Of a stretch of DNA of 33,577 bases, positions 18,298 through 28,013 are shown piece by piece. Source of the stretch: Chromatiales bacterium (GTDB lineage Bacteria > Pseudomonadota > Gammaproteobacteria > Chromatiales > Chromatiaceae); the NCBI GenBank assembly GCA_028280505.1, contig JANQLO010000025.1:1-33577 (forward strand), read 5' to 3'. A model generated the notes under the pieces. The model saw nothing but the letters and a program-made list of their open reading frames with translations. It had not been told where the DNA came from and ran no database searches. The position numbers and the translations under genes are program-made. How positions within the stretch are numbered: the stretch's first letter is position 1; the number at the start of each line of letters is the position of its first letter.

Positions 18298-21200
18298 TCA
18301 GCCGTGTAGTTCGCGCAGACTGCTGACGTTCAGTTCGTCCGGTTGCTGCAAGGCCAGTACGGTCGCTTCGGCACCGGAGATGGTGGTGGTGTAGCTCACC
18401 TTGTGCTGCAAGGCGGTACGCCGTATCGAGGCCGAATCGACGATCGCCTGCTTGCCCTCGGTGGTATTGATGATCAGCGAAAAATCGTCGTTTTTGATCA
18501 TGTCGACGATATGCGGCCGCCCTTCCTTGACCTTGTTCACCACGCTGCATTCGATACCGGCCTCGCTGATCGAGCGACAGGTGCCGCGGGTTGCGGCAAT
18601 ACCGAATCCCAGTTCGGCCAGTTGCTTGGCGACTTTAACCGCGCGCTGCCGATCGGCCTCACGAACCGACAGCAGTGCCTTGCCGGCGCGCGGCAACACG
18701 ACGCTGCCGCCTTCCATGGATTTCGCATAGGCCTCGCCGAAGGTTCGCCCGACCCCCATGACCTCGCCGGTCGACTTCATCTCCGGCCCCAGCAGCGTAT
18801 CGACTCCGGGGAATTTGACAAAGGGGAACACCGCCTCTTTGACATAGTAATGGCGCGGGATGATCTCGCCCTCGATGTCCTGATCGCGTAACGAACGCCC
18901 GGCCATGCAGCGCGCGGCGATCTTGGCCAGCGGTCGACCGGTGGCCTTGGAAACGAACGGCACGGTGCGCGACGCACGCGGGTTCACTTCCAGCAAATAG
19001 ATGTCGTCGTCCTTGATCGCGAACTGCGTGTTCATCAGGCCGACGACCTTCAAAGCATGGGCCAAACGCCGGATCTGATCACGCATCCGATCCTGTACGG
19101 CATTGCTCAGCGTATAGGGCGGCAGCGAACACGCCGAGTCGCCGGAGTGCACGCCGGCCTGTTCGATATGTTCCATGATGCCGCCGATCAGCACCTCTTC
19201 CCCATCGCAGATCGCATCGATATCGACTTCGATGGCATCGTCGAGAAAGCGATCGAGCAAAACCGGCGATTCGTTCGAAACCTTTACCGCCTCGCGCATA
19301 TAACGTTGCAGATCGTCTTCGTCATGCACGATTTCCATCGCACGACCGCCCAGCACGTAGGACGGACGCACCACCAAGGGATAACCGATCTCCGCCGCCA
19401 GGTTCACGGCCTGTTCGGGATCGGTCGCGGTACGGTTCGGCGGCTGCATCAGGCCTTCACGCTCGACCAATTGTTGGAAGCGCTCGCGATCCTCGGCGAG
19501 ATCGATCGAATCCGGCGATGTCCCGATGATCGGCGCACCGGCCGCTTCCAAGTCCTGAGCCAGCTTCAGCGGCGTCTGGCCGCCGTACTGCACGATGATG
19601 CCTTTCGGATTTTCTTTGTACACAACCTCGAGTACGTCTTCGAGCGTCAGCGGTTCGAAATACAAACGATCCGAGGTGTCGTAATCGGTCGAGACGGTCT
19701 CCGGGTTGCAGTTCACCATGATGGTCTCGTAACCGTCGTCGCGCATCGCGAAGGCCGCATGCACGCAACAATAGTCGAACTCGATCCCCTGCCCGATCCG
19801 GTTCGGTCCGCCACCGAGCACCATGATCTTTTCCCGCGCCGACGGCTCGGCCTCGCATTCTTCGTCATAACAGGAATACATGTACGCGGTACTGGACGCG
19901 AATTCCGCGGCACAGGTATCCACCCGTTTGTAAACCGGCCTCACACCCAGGGCATAACGATGCTCGCGCAAGGCCGCCTCGCTCATACCGAGCAGATCGG
20001 CCAGACGCTTGTCGGCAAACCCCTTGCGCTTGAGCCGGCGCAAACGATCGGCATCCAGGGCATCCGGGCCCTCGGCGCGGACCCGGCCCTCCTCGCGCAC
20101 CAGATCCTCGATCTGTACCAGGAACCAGCGATCGATTTTGGTGTGCTCGAACACCTCCTCGATGGACAGGCCTGTGCGAAACGCATCGGCGACGAACCAC
20201 AGGCGCTCGGCGCTGGGCTGGCGGATCGCCGCAATCACCGCCTTCTTCGCCTTTTCGGCTTCCAGGTCCGCAACGGGATCGAGCCCGGACATGCCGGTCT
20301 CCAAACCACGCAAGGCCTTTTGCAACGACTCCTGGAAGGTACGCCCGATCGCCATGACCTCACCGACCGATTTCATCTGCGTCGTCAGTCCCGCATCGGC
20401 CTGCGGAAACTTTTCGAACGCGAAGCGCGGCACCTTGGTCACGACATAATCGATCGACGGCTCGAACGATGCCGGGGTGACACCCCCGGTGATGTCGTTA
20501 CGCAACTCGTCCAGCGTATAGCCGACCGCCAGCTTGGCCGCGACCTTGGCAATCGGAAAGCCGGTCGCCTTGGACGCCAGGGCCGACGAGCGCGACACCC
20601 GAGGATTCATCTCGATGATGATCATGCGGCCATCGTCCGGATTGATGGCGAACTGCACGTTGGAACCGCCGGTGTCGACGCCGATCTCGCGCAACACCGC
20701 CAGGGAGGCGTTGCGCATGATCTGGTATTCCTTATCGGTCAGGGTCTGCGCCGGCGCGACCGTGATGGAATCGCCGGTATGGACGCCCATCGGGTCGAGG
20801 TTTTCGATCGAGCAGACGATGATGCAGTTATCGTTGCGATCGCGTACCACCTCCATTTCGTATTCCTTCCAACCGAGAATGGACTCCTCGATCAGCAGTT
20901 CCGAGGTCGGCGACAGATCCAGACCGCGGGTACAGATCTCCTCGAACTCTTCACGGTTGTACGCGATGCCGCCGCCGGAGCCGCCCATGGTGAACGACGG
21001 CCGAATGATGGTCGGATAACCGATCTGGGCCTGTACCTGATAGGCCTCCTCGAGCGAATGGGCGATCGCCGAGCGCGGCATGTCGAGGCCGATCTTGCGC
21101 ATCGCCTGCCGGAACAGATCGCGATCCTCGGCCTTGTCGATCGCCTCGCGGCTGGCACCCACCATCTCGACGCCGTGCGCTTCGAGCACGCCCTCGCGTA

Positions 21201-21507
21201 CCAGATCGAGCGCACAGTTCAGCGCCGTCTGACCGCCCATGGTCGGCAGCAAGGCATCGGGCTTTTCCTTCTCGATGATCTTGGCCACGGTGCGCCAGGT
21301 GATCGGCTCGATATAGACCGCGTCCGCCATGTCCGGATCGGTCATGATGGTCGCGGGATTGGAATTCACCAAGATGACCCGGAAGCCCTCTTCCTGCAGC
21401 GCCTTGCAGGCCTGTGCGCCGGAGTAATCGAACTCACAGGCCTGACCGATCACGATCGGACCGGCGCCTATGATGAGGATGCTTTTTATGTCTGTTCTCT
21501 TCGGCAT
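18298..21507 (-). CDS. carB: carbamoyl-phosphate synthase large subunit
   Basis: CarB, 1069 residues, makes carbamoyl phosphate from bicarbonate, ammonia (delivered by CarA) and two ATP, for arginine and pyrimidine synthesis. The duplicated architecture is visible. The first ATP-grasp half starts [20 protein letters not shown] and has the [10 protein letters not shown] loop. The second half starts [20 protein letters not shown] near residue 560 and has [19 protein letters not shown]. The last 130 residues are the allosteric MGS-like domain. No interruption is seen. It follows carA after 73 bp. Confidence 0.98.
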   Translation of the reverse strand: MPKRTDIKSILIIGAGPIVIGQACEFDYSGAQACKALQEEGFRVILVNSNPATIMTDPDMADAVYIEPITWRTVAKIIEKEKPDALLPTMGGQTALNCALDLVREGVLEAHGVEMVGASREAIDKAEDRDLFRQAMRKIGLDMPRSAIAHSLEEAYQVQAQIGYPTIIRPSFTMGGSGGGIAYNREEFEEICTRGLDLSPTSELLIEESILGWKEYEMEVVRDRNDNCIIVCSIENLDPMGVHTGDSITVAPAQTLTDKEYQIMRNASLAVLREIGVDTGGSNVQFAINPDDGRMIIIEMNPRVSRSSALASKATGFPIAKVAAKLAVGYTLDELRNDITGGVTPASFEPSIDYVVTKVPRFAFEKFPQADAGLTTQMKSVGEVMAIGRTFQESLQKALRGLETGMSGLDPVADLEAEKAKKAVIAAIRQPSAERLWFVADAFRTGLSIEEVFEHTKIDRWFLVQIEDLVREEGRVRAEGPDALDADRLRRLKRKGFADKRLADLLGMSEAALREHRYALGVRPVYKRVDTCAAEFASSTAYMYSCYDEECEAEPSAREKIMVLGGGPNRIGQGIEFDYCCVHAAFAMRDDGYETIMVNCNPETVSTDYDTSDRLYFEPLTLEDVLEVVYKENPKGIIVQYGGQTPLKLAQDLEAAGAPIIGTSPDSIDLAEDRERFQQLVEREGLMQPPNRTATDPEQAVNLAAEIGYPLVVRPSYVLGGRAMEIVHDEDDLQRYMREAVKVSNESPVLLDRFLDDAIEVDIDAICDGEEVLIGGIMEHIEQAGVHSGDSACSLPPYTLSNAVQDRMRDQIRRLAHALKVVGLMNTQFAIKDDDIYLLEVNPRASRTVPFVSKATGRPLAKIAARCMAGRSLRDQDIEGEIIPRHYYVKEAVFPFVKFPGVDTLLGPEMKSTGEVMGVGRTFGEAYAKSMEGGSVVLPRAGKALLSVREADRQRAVKVAKQLAELGFGIAATRGTCRSISEAGIECSVVNKVKEGRPHIVDMIKNDDFSLIINTTEGKQAIVDSASIRRTALQHKVSYTTTISGAEATVLALQQPDELNVSSLRELHG

Positions 21508-21580
21508 AATCTACCAACCGCGAAGGCTATGCGGTGCATCCGCGAGGCCCGGCATCAACCCGGCCGACGGACACCGCGAA

Positions 21581-22708
21581 TCAATGCTGTTCCATCAATT
21601 CGATGAAGTGATCGAATAAGGGCGCCACATCATGCGGCCCGGGACTCGCCTCGGGATGGCCCTGAAAACTGAACGCCGGTCTGTCGGTGCGATGGATGCC
21701 CTGCAGAGAACCGTCGAACAAGGATTTGTGCGTCGCTTTCACGGTATCGGGCAGACTGTCTTCATCGACTGCGAACCCGTGATTCTGGCTGGAAATCATG
21801 ACCACGCCGGTAGCCAGATCCTGGACCGGGTGGTTGGCGCCGTGATGTCCGAACTTCATCTTGACGGTGCGGGCACCGGACGCCAGACCGAGCAATTGAT
21901 GGCCGAGACAGATACCGAAGGTCGGCAGGCCACGATCGACGATCTCGCGAATCGCCTCGATGGCGTATTCACACGGCTCGGGATCACCCGGCCCGTTCGA
22001 AAGAAAGACGCCGTGTGGCGACAGCGCCAACACCTCGGATGCCGGAGTCTGCGCCGGCACCACGGTCACGCGACAACCGCGATCGGCGAGCATGCGCAGG
22101 ATATTGCGCTTCACGCCGTAATCGTAGGCCACCACATGGAAACGCGCATCGGCCGCGTCGTGCTCGGCATGGCCCTCGCCGAGCCGCCAGGTGCCGGCAT
22201 GCCAGTCGTACCGACGCGAGGTGGTGACCTCTTTCGCCAGGTCCATACCTTTGAGCCCGGGGAAGGCACGTGCCGCGGCGAGCGCCGCATCCCGGTCGAT
22301 CCGGCCCGCCATCAAACAACCGTTCTGGGCACCTTTTTCACGCAGAATGCGGGTCAACCGCCGGGTGTCGATATCGCAGATACCGATCACGCCGGCATCG
22401 CTCAGATACGCCTGCAAGGTACCCTCGCTGCGGAAGTTGCTCACCAGTAAAGGCAAATCGCGAATCACCAAACCGGCGGCGTGGATCGCCTCCGACTCCT
22501 CGTCTTCGCGGTTGACGCCGGTATTACCGATGTGGGGATAGGTCAGGGTGACGATCTGTCGGCTGTAAGAGGGATCGGTCAGGATTTCTTGATAACCGGT
22601 CATCGCGGTGTTGAACACCACCTCACCAACCGACTGCCCGTCTGAACCAATGGAACGGCCTTGAAACACACTGCCGTCTTCGAGAACTAATATCGCCGGT
22701 GTTGTCAT
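21581..22708 (-). CDS. carA: carbamoyl-phosphate synthase small subunit (glutaminase)
   Basis: CarA, 375 residues, hydrolyses glutamine and channels ammonia to CarB. The class I amidotransferase triad is visible: C267 in [14 protein letters not shown]351 and E353 in [12 protein letters not shown]. The N-terminal CarA-specific domain opens [18 protein letters not shown] and includes [16 protein letters not shown]. The ATG at 22708 ([10 protein letters not shown]) is preferred over an in-frame GTG at 22723. Neither has a strong Shine-Dalgarno sequence. A good promoter lies about 110-135 bp upstream. Confidence 0.97.
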   Translation of the reverse strand: MTTPAILVLEDGSVFQGRSIGSDGQSVGEVVFNTAMTGYQEILTDPSYSRQIVTLTYPHIGNTGVNREDEESEAIHAAGLVIRDLPLLVSNFRSEGTLQAYLSDAGVIGICDIDTRRLTRILREKGAQNGCLMAGRIDRDAALAAARAFPGLKGMDLAKEVTTSRRYDWHAGTWRLGEGHAEHDAADARFHVVAYDYGVKRNILRMLADRGCRVTVVPAQTPASEVLALSPHGVFLSNGPGDPEPCEYAIEAIREIVDRGLPTFGICLGHQLLGLASGARTVKMKFGHHGANHPVQDLATGVVMISSQNHGFAVDEDSLPDTVKATHKSLFDGSLQGIHRTDRPAFSFQGHPEASPGPHDVAPLFDHFIELMEQH

Positions 22709-22814
22709 TAAATACGCGCGCACAACGACCAGCAGGGATCCGCCGCAGGCTATCTCTGCCGCTCGTAGCTAGGTTTGAATCTCGTGGACCTGCAACGCCA
22801 TGTTGCAGCGCGGA

Positions 22815-22844
22815 ATTCTACGGCAAGGCCCGCCGGGCTGTCCA
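22815..22844 (-). promoter_or_regulatory. sigma70-like promoter for carAB-greA
   Basis: Minus strand TGGACA (22844-22839), 18 bp, TAGAAT (22820-22815). The predicted 5' leader is about 100 nt and begins with a 7-bp hairpin, CTGCAAC-GCCAT-GTTGCAG (22790-22808). A second TAGAAT further upstream lacks a convincing -35 box. No ArgR or PyrR-type site was recognised. Confidence 0.55.
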
Positions 22845-22909
22845 CGCCATGTCCGCATTCTAACAGCCGCGCCGGTGCTTTGCCCGGGTGGCTTTTCACA
22901 CTTCCATGG

Positions 22910-23347
22910 TCAGACCAAATGCTGTCGGGTCCAGCGCACGATACCCTGGGCATCCGTCGCGCCGGACATGCGCGTCAGCTCACGCCCGCCGGCAAACAGA
23001 ATCATCGTCGGGACACTGCGGATACCGAATTGCGCGGCCAGCCCTTGCTCCTCTTCGGTATTGACCTTGAGCACGCGCACCTCGGGTTCGAGCTTGCCCG
23101 CCGCCTGTTCGAAAGCCGGCGCCATCATTCGGCACGGACCACACCAGGGCGCCCAGAAATCGACCAGCAGAGGGAGGTCGCTGCGCTGAAACTGCGTTTG
23201 GAAGGCGGCACTGCCAATCGCCAACGGCTTGCCGTCGAACAGCCTCGACTTGCAACGTCCGCATTTACCGCCCGCACCCAGGCGGGCGACGGGGACCCGA
23301 TTCACGCCACCGCAATGGGGGCAGACCACATGTTTGGACGCGTCCAC
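22910..23347 (-). CDS. trxC: thioredoxin 2 (zinc-finger thioredoxin TrxC)
   Basis: A TrxC-type thioredoxin with an N-terminal zinc finger, 145 residues from the GTG at 23347. Two CxxC pairs (C9/C12 in VCPHCGG and C29/C32 in KCGRCKSRLFDGKP) form the zinc site. The redox site is WAPWCGPCRMMAP (C69, C72), and the cis-proline lies in GIRSVPTMILF. The GTG has GGAGA 5-6 bases upstream and gives a length near E. coli TrxC (139). An ATG at 23398 gives 162 residues but lacks a ribosome binding site. It is divergent from cnoX. Confidence 0.92.
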   Translation of the reverse strand: MDASKHVVCPHCGGVNRVPVARLGAGGKCGRCKSRLFDGKPLAIGSAAFQTQFQRSDLPLLVDFWAPWCGPCRMMAPAFEQAAGKLEPEVRVLKVNTEEEQGLAAQFGIRSVPTMILFAGGRELTRMSGATDAQGIVRWTRQHLV

Positions 23348-23493
23348 GTCATTCTCCGACAACCCGTAAGACTCTTGATCCGAAGGTGAGGGTCGCATCG
23401 AACGAGTTCAAGCCCCGAAGACGGGCCTTGCAATTTGTCGCCGGCGGCCGCATTTTCGCCGGATATCGGACAGTTCCCGGGAGTAGCAAGATC

Positions 23494-24354
23494 ATGGCCG
23501 ACTCGCCACACATATTCGAGATCGATCAGAACAACTATGAACAGATCGTGATCCAGGGGTCGCACCGGGTACCGGTGCTGGTCGACTTCTGGGCCGGTTG
23601 GTGCCAGCCGTGTCAGATGTTGATGCCGGTACTGGCCAGGCTGGCCGACGAATATCAGGGGCGCTTCATCCTGGCCAAGATCAATACCGAGGAGCAACAG
23701 GCGATTGCCGCACAGTTCGGTATCCGCAGCATTCCGACGGTAAAGCTGTTCAAGAACGGCCAGCCCGTCGATGAGTTTGCCGGTGCGCTGCCCGACAACC
23801 AGATACGGGCCTTCCTCGACAAGCATCTACCGCGCGCCTCGGACGACAACGTGACTGCCGCGCAAGAGCGGCTGTTGGCCGGCGACACCGCCGGCGCGAT
23901 GACGCTGTTGCAGACGGCGCATACCGAAGATCCGGCCAACCCGCGCGTACTGATCGCGATGGCCCAGGCCCAAGCGGCCGGAGGCGACGTCGATGCCGCC
24001 GAGCAAACGCTCGATACCCTGCCGGCGGACGAACAGCAGAAAACCGAGGTCACGCGGCTGCGCGGCCAAATGTATTTCGATCGTATCGCGATTGCCGCGG
24101 ATGACGGCGCGACACTCCGTGCGCGTCTCGACGCGGACGCGAACGACAGCGAGGCGCGTTACCGCTTGGCCGCCCATCAGGTCATGGATGGCGATGCGGA
24201 AGGCGCGATGGAAAACCTGTTGCGTTTGATGCAGACCGACCGCAAGTTCGGCGACGACGCCGCGCGCCAGGCATTGCTCAAACTGTTCGACATGCTCGGC
24301 GACGATCCCGCGGTCACCCGCTATCGGGCCCGCATGTTCAATTTGCTCCATTGA
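23494..24354 (+). CDS. cnoX: CnoX/YbbN-like thioredoxin-TPR co-chaperone
   Basis: A 286-residue protein with a thioredoxin domain (about 1-110) followed by TPR-like helices (about 115-286), the architecture of CnoX/YbbN, a chaperedoxin that protects clients from oxidation and hands them to DnaK or GroEL. The active site is WAGWCQPCQML (C37, C40), so both cysteines are retained, unlike the SxxC of E. coli CnoX; redox activity is plausible. Repeats include LLAGDTAGAMTLLQTAHTED and ARYRLAAHQVMDGDAEGAME. The ATG at 23494 is preceded by GGGAG; the frame remains open upstream but is not conserved-looking. It is head to head with trxC. Confidence 0.9.
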   Translation: MADSPHIFEIDQNNYEQIVIQGSHRVPVLVDFWAGWCQPCQMLMPVLARLADEYQGRFILAKINTEEQQAIAAQFGIRSIPTVKLFKNGQPVDEFAGALPDNQIRAFLDKHLPRASDDNVTAAQERLLAGDTAGAMTLLQTAHTEDPANPRVLIAMAQAQAAGGDVDAAEQTLDTLPADEQQKTEVTRLRGQMYFDRIAIAADDGATLRARLDADANDSEARYRLAAHQVMDGDAEGAMENLLRLMQTDRKFGDDAARQALLKLFDMLGDDPAVTRYRARMFNLLH

Positions 24355-24373
24355 CCCAACGTCGGAGGCCGTC

Positions 24374-24679
24374 ATGACACCCGAACAACAAACCGCTATC
24401 GAGGCCGCCGCCTGGCGCACGCTGGTCGGTCATCTCCAGAAACGCAAGGACGTGCAAAACATCGACCTGATGATCCTGGCCGGCTTCTGCCGCAACTGTA
24501 TGTCACGCTGGCTGTCGAACGCGGCCAAGCAGCAAGGCATCGAACTCGACCAACCCCAGGCACGCGAAATCGTTTACGGCATACCCTACGACGATTGGCG
24601 GGCCAAATACCAAACGGAAGCGACGCCGGAGCAACTGGAACGGTACAAGCAGGTCGGGCCGGATCAGACGACCGAATGA
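24374..24679 (+). CDS. DUF1244 family protein
   Basis: A 101-residue protein recognised as DUF1244 from its core VQNIDLMILAGFCRNCMSRW (about 36-55) and EIVYGIPYDDWRAKYQ (about 75-90). The family is small, soluble and of unknown function; the CRNC pair and the Trp/Tyr-rich C-terminus are its conserved features. GGAGG lies 6 bases before the ATG. It starts 19 bp after cnoX and is probably cotranscribed, which loosely suggests a stress or redox context. It converges on trmO with a 14-bp gap. Confidence 0.88.
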   Translation: MTPEQQTAIEAAAWRTLVGHLQKRKDVQNIDLMILAGFCRNCMSRWLSNAAKQQGIELDQPQAREIVYGIPYDDWRAKYQTEATPEQLERYKQVGPDQTTE

Positions 24680-24693
24680 TTCATGACTAGGCC

Positions 24694-25416
24694 CTACTCG
24701 GCGTAGAGCGCGAAACCAAGGACCTCAATGCCGGATTCGGTGACCCGCCAACGCAAATCGCGTCCGGCCAAACGCATACCGTACATCCGGTCGGGCTCGG
24801 CCCCCTGTCGATAGGCCGGACGGGGGTCCAGTCCGAGAACCTGGATAATCAGCGCACACAGCGTGTCCGCATCGTCCAACGCGGCCAGATCACGCTCGGC
24901 GTCCGTATTGAAGACCACGTCGAGCACCGGCCGGGGCGGCGAATCCGCGAAACCGCCAACCGCATCGGCAACCGCGTCCGAGTACGGCAGATACGGCTTG
25001 ATATCCAGCACCGGCGTGCCGTCGAGCAGGTCGATACCGGCCACCCGCAGGTAAGGCGACGGCCGCTGAATCACCTCCAGCAGACGCACCGCCGACAGCC
25101 CCAGATTGTTGGGCCTGAAAGGCGCTCGGCTCGCCCAGACCCCGACCTCGCGATTGCCGCCGAGCCTTGGCGGCCGGACCCTGGGGTGCCAACCCTGCCC
25201 GACACAACGATCGAATACAAAAGTCAGCCACAGATGCGAGAACCCGGCCAGATCGTCCAGCATCGCCGGATCGTCGTAAGGTGCCAGCAACCGCACTTCA
25301 CCGACGGCATCAGGCGCCAAACCTGCCTGGCGCGGAATACCGAATTTCTCCTCGAAGGGTGAACGCACCACGGCAACGGGCTCGAAGAGGAATTTATGTC
25401 CTGCATTACCTTTCAT
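24694..25416 (-). CDS. trmO: tRNA (N6-threonylcarbamoyladenosine(37)-N6)-methyltransferase TrmO
   Basis: TrmO (TsaA/YaeB family), 240 residues, methylates t6A37 of some tRNAs to m6t6A using SAM. Family landmarks are PVAVVRSPFEEKFGIPRQAG near residue 11, FSHLWLTFVFD near 58, WASRAPFRPNNLGLSAVRLL near 93 (the conserved RPN-GLS motif), and LLDGTPVLDIKPYLPYSDA near 125. The ATG at 25416 gives MKGNAGHKFLFEPVAVV and a length close to the E. coli protein; the longer frame from 25548 is not supported. No strong Shine-Dalgarno sequence is seen. Confidence 0.92.
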   Translation of the reverse strand: MKGNAGHKFLFEPVAVVRSPFEEKFGIPRQAGLAPDAVGEVRLLAPYDDPAMLDDLAGFSHLWLTFVFDRCVGQGWHPRVRPPRLGGNREVGVWASRAPFRPNNLGLSAVRLLEVIQRPSPYLRVAGIDLLDGTPVLDIKPYLPYSDAVADAVGGFADSPPRPVLDVVFNTDAERDLAALDDADTLCALIIQVLGLDPRPAYRQGAEPDRMYGMRLAGRDLRWRVTESGIEVLGFALYAE

Positions 25417-25514
25417 TTGTGTGGTCTTGTGCCCAAACTTAGCGCTGAAGCCGCCACATAATCCATCGGCGGCCGGTTGCTCAAACCGACCCGGGAAAGG
25501 TCGATCGAACGTAA

Positions 25515-25540
25515 AGCTATCTCGAGGTCGGACGATAGCT
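25515..25540 (+). promoter_or_regulatory. leader hairpin upstream of the small ORF and GGDEF gene
   Basis: AGCTATC (25515-25521) pairs exactly with GATAGCT (25534-25540) across a 12-base loop. It ends 9 bases before a strong GGAGG. It does not match the c-di-GMP riboswitch consensus as I know it. A structural role in the leader is only a possibility. Confidence 0.3.
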
Positions 25541-25561
25541 GGTGACATCGGAGGTTACATC

Positions 25562-25624
25562 ATGGCCCTGGCCGCCGCGCAAATGATCCGCCCATCTGGT
25601 TACGTTCGTCTACAGGACGTCTGA
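25562..25624 (+). CDS. possible 20-residue leader peptide ahead of the GGDEF/EAL gene
   Basis: ATG at 25562 is preceded by a near-perfect GGAGG (25550-25554) at 7 bases, the best ribosome binding site in this region. It encodes a 20-residue peptide beginning MALAAAQMIRPSGYVR. The stop at 25622-25624 is 11 bp before the ATG of the GGDEF/EAL gene, whose own ribosome binding site is weak. This arrangement would suit translational coupling or a leader peptide. No homologue is recognised. Confidence 0.35.
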   Translation: MALAAAQMIRPSGYVRLQDV

Positions 25625-25635
25625 TATTCCCTGAG

Positions 25636-27690
25636 ATGCCCCCCGACTTGCGCCAAACTCTTTCGCTTTTCACCCTGGTCCTGGGCGCCCAGTTGGTGCC
25701 GTTGGCATTGGTATCCGGCGAGATCGCGCCGGCGGTCTGGGTCGTGACTTTCGGCCTCGCGACCGGTGTCAGCCTCGTCTGGCACCTGGCCGCACGACAA
25801 AAGAGGAGCCGAAGTCCTGCCAAGGCGGCCAATGACGACGAGCCATGCGACGCGGACGGACTGGCCGCCGTGCATCCGCAGCTACGCTATCGTCTACTCG
25901 CCGTGCGGCAGCAACGTATCACCAACCACACCCGGCGCCTGCAACAGCAAATCGATCGTTTGCAGGCGATTTATCAGCACTCGCACGACGCCATCCTGCT
26001 GTTCGAACCGAAAGACGGCCGCCTGGTGGACTGTAACGACCGGGCCTGCCAGCTATTCGGTCTGTCGGCCACGGTGCTGAAAAGTATGCACCTTCCCGAA
26101 TTGCACGACGAAGACACCGCCTATCTACGCGGTCTGGTCGACGATGTCATGCATCAGGCAGGCGGCCGTTCCCTGCGTCTGAGCTATCGCGCCGGCGACG
26201 GACGAATCGTACCGGCCGAAGTATCGATCTCGCACATCGCATTGAACGACGACAACCTGCTCTTGTGTATCGCACGCGATATCAGCGAACGGGAGAACAG
26301 CGCGCGAAAAATCGAACATCTGGCCTACCATGACATCCTGACCGGCCTGCCCAATCGCATGTTGCTCACCGACCGGGTCAACCGCGCTTTGGCCCGCGCG
26401 CGTCGCACCGGCCAGGTCGGCGCGCTGCTGTTCCTGGATCTGGACAAATTCAAACGCATCAACGATTCGCTCGGCCATTCGATCGGCGACGAACTGCTCA
26501 AGCAACTCGCGACGCGTCTGCTAAACACCTTGCGCGAAGAAGACACCGTGGCACGCCTCGGTGGCGATGAATTCGTCATGCTGCTCGAAGGTCTGGGCCG
26601 CGATCAGGTCGATGCCGTAACCAAGGCGCGTGAGATCGCCGACAAGGTGCGCGGCATCTTCGCCGACGAATACCGGCTCGACGGTCACGAACTCTACGTC
26701 ACCGCCAGTATCGGCATCGTCACCTTTCCGCAGGACGGCGACTCGGTCGACACCCTGCTGCGACACGCCGATACCGCGATGTATCATGCCAAGGGCGACG
26801 GACGGGACGGCGCACGGGTATTCGACCGCCGTATGGATGACGCCGCGCTGTCCCGCCTGCGTTTCGAAGACGAACTGCGCCAGGGCCTGCGCGACAATCA
26901 ATTCGAACTGTATTTTCAACCGGTCCTCAAGATCCGTGACGGCAGCGTACTCGGTGCCGAAACCCTGATCCGCTGGCACCACCCCAGCATGGGCCTGATC
27001 ACACCAAGCGACTTTTTGCCTTACATCGAAAACAGCGCATTGATGCTCAAACTCGACGACTGGGCGTTGGGCGAGGCCTGTAGGTTACTCGCCGACACGC
27101 AGGACGACCCGGCGCTCAAGGCCCCGCAACATCTCGCGGTCAACATCAGCTACCAGCAGTTCCATCAACCGGACTTCGTCGCCCGCGTGCGCAACACCAT
27201 CGACGACAGCGGCGCCGACCCCAACCGCCTGCAGTTCGAAATCACCGAAACGGTATTGATCAAGGCCGTCGAAGACTCGGTCGATCGCATCAACGCGCTC
27301 AAACAGCTCGGCATCAGCTTTGCGATCGACAACTTCGGCACCGGCTATTCGGCACTGGCCGATCTGCGCCAGCTACCGATCGATACGCTCAAGATCGACC
27401 GTACCTTCGTGCGCGATATCGCCAGCGATCCCAACGACGCTGCGATCGTCAAGGCGGTCCTGTCGATGGCCCATCACATCGGCCTCAAGGTGATCGCCGA
27501 AGGCGTGGAGACCCGGGCACAACTGCAATTCCTACGTAAAGCGGAATGCAGTTACTATCAGGGTTATCTGGCAAGACCGCCGATCCCGCATGCGCAATTC
27601 CGTGCAGAACTGGCCATCGATCTGGACGACCCGAAGACCTTGATACTGCCGCCGACGACGTCGGCCGACGGCAACAGGCCGGTCGCCTAA
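25636..27690 (+). CDS. PAS-GGDEF-EAL cyclic-di-GMP signalling protein
   Basis: A 684-residue bifunctional-type protein. Two hydrophobic segments (about 8-28 and 33-53) anchor it. A coiled-coil-like stretch and a PAS domain (about 105-222) follow, then GGDEF (about 225-395) and EAL (about 408-670). The diguanylate cyclase motif GGDEF (309-313) is intact and preceded by an RxxD inhibitory site (R300-D303) at the canonical 5-residue spacing. In the EAL domain the signature is ETL (442-444), with N503, E535, K586 and E622 in place. The usual DDFGTG metal motif reads DNFGTG (D565, N566), so phosphodiesterase activity may be weak or lost. No partner gene is adjacent. Confidence 0.93.
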   Translation: MPPDLRQTLSLFTLVLGAQLVPLALVSGEIAPAVWVVTFGLATGVSLVWHLAARQKRSRSPAKAANDDEPCDADGLAAVHPQLRYRLLAVRQQRITNHTRRLQQQIDRLQAIYQHSHDAILLFEPKDGRLVDCNDRACQLFGLSATVLKSMHLPELHDEDTAYLRGLVDDVMHQAGGRSLRLSYRAGDGRIVPAEVSISHIALNDDNLLLCIARDISERENSARKIEHLAYHDILTGLPNRMLLTDRVNRALARARRTGQVGALLFLDLDKFKRINDSLGHSIGDELLKQLATRLLNTLREEDTVARLGGDEFVMLLEGLGRDQVDAVTKAREIADKVRGIFADEYRLDGHELYVTASIGIVTFPQDGDSVDTLLRHADTAMYHAKGDGRDGARVFDRRMDDAALSRLRFEDELRQGLRDNQFELYFQPVLKIRDGSVLGAETLIRWHHPSMGLITPSDFLPYIENSALMLKLDDWALGEACRLLADTQDDPALKAPQHLAVNISYQQFHQPDFVARVRNTIDDSGADPNRLQFEITETVLIKAVEDSVDRINALKQLGISFAIDNFGTGYSALADLRQLPIDTLKIDRTFVRDIASDPNDAAIVKAVLSMAHHIGLKVIAEGVETRAQLQFLRKAECSYYQGYLARPPIPHAQFRAELAIDLDDPKTLILPPTTSADGNRPVA

Positions 27691-27711
27691 GCGAAAAGAC
27701 GGTAGCGGACC

Positions 27712-27939
27712 TCAGCGGTCGGCGGTTGCAACGCCGCTATTGGATTGAATCTGACCCAGGGCCTCACGGCGCATGTCGATTTGTTCTTGAAAAAATCGGA
27801 TCATCGCCTTTTCGTATCCACAGTCTCCGTCCGGCCCGATCTGGTCGAGACGCTGCTGCAGGGTAGCGATTTCCTCTTCCAGCCGCCCCGACTGGATCAC
27901 ACCACGACGATTGCTTCTGCTCAAGCGGTGTATATGCAT
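27712..27939 (-). CDS. hypothetical small coiled-coil protein
   Basis: A 75-residue frame from ATG 27939, not recognised. It starts with a basic segment, MHIHRLSRSNRRGVIQSGRL. An amphipathic helical stretch EEEIATLQQRLDQIG and a second helix EKAMIRFFQEQIDMRREALG follow, suggesting a small helical hairpin or coiled coil. The frame is open to a TTG at 28017, which overlaps the terminator of the preceding gene and is less likely. It lies downstream of the Kef-type gene, beyond a terminator, and converges on the GGDEF/EAL gene with a 21-bp gap. Confidence 0.5.
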   Translation of the reverse strand: MHIHRLSRSNRRGVIQSGRLEEEIATLQQRLDQIGPDGDCGYEKAMIRFFQEQIDMRREALGQIQSNSGVATADR

Positions 27940-27983
27940 GACTTCGTATCTCTTGTTCAACTCCAACGAGTCTAGGCGGCGCA

Positions 27984-28008
27984 AATGAAAACCGCATGAC
28001 AGATGCGG
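27984..28008 (-). terminator. terminator after the Kef-type antiporter gene
   Basis: On the minus strand CCGCAT-CTGTC-ATGCGG (28008-27992) is followed by TTTTCATTTG. The stem can be extended by GAAAAC/GTTTTC with a bulge. It sits just past the antiporter stop codon. Confidence 0.6.
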
Positions 28009-28013
28009 CGTTT

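Noticed and set aside
19057-21606. Very long plus-strand frame (849 codons) opposite carB
   Set aside because: It is antisense to a complete, motif-rich carB. The translation is rich in Arg, His and Gln with no recognisable domain, as expected for the opposite strand of a high-GC gene.
23386-23493. Upstream in-frame extension of cnoX
   Set aside because: The extension overlaps the alternative trxC start and reads as basic low-information sequence; MADSPHIFEID at 23494 has a ribosome binding site and matches homologues.
25417-25635. Possible c-di-GMP riboswitch upstream of the GGDEF/EAL gene
   Set aside because: The conserved class I and class II riboswitch core motifs are not seen; only a simple 7-bp hairpin is present.
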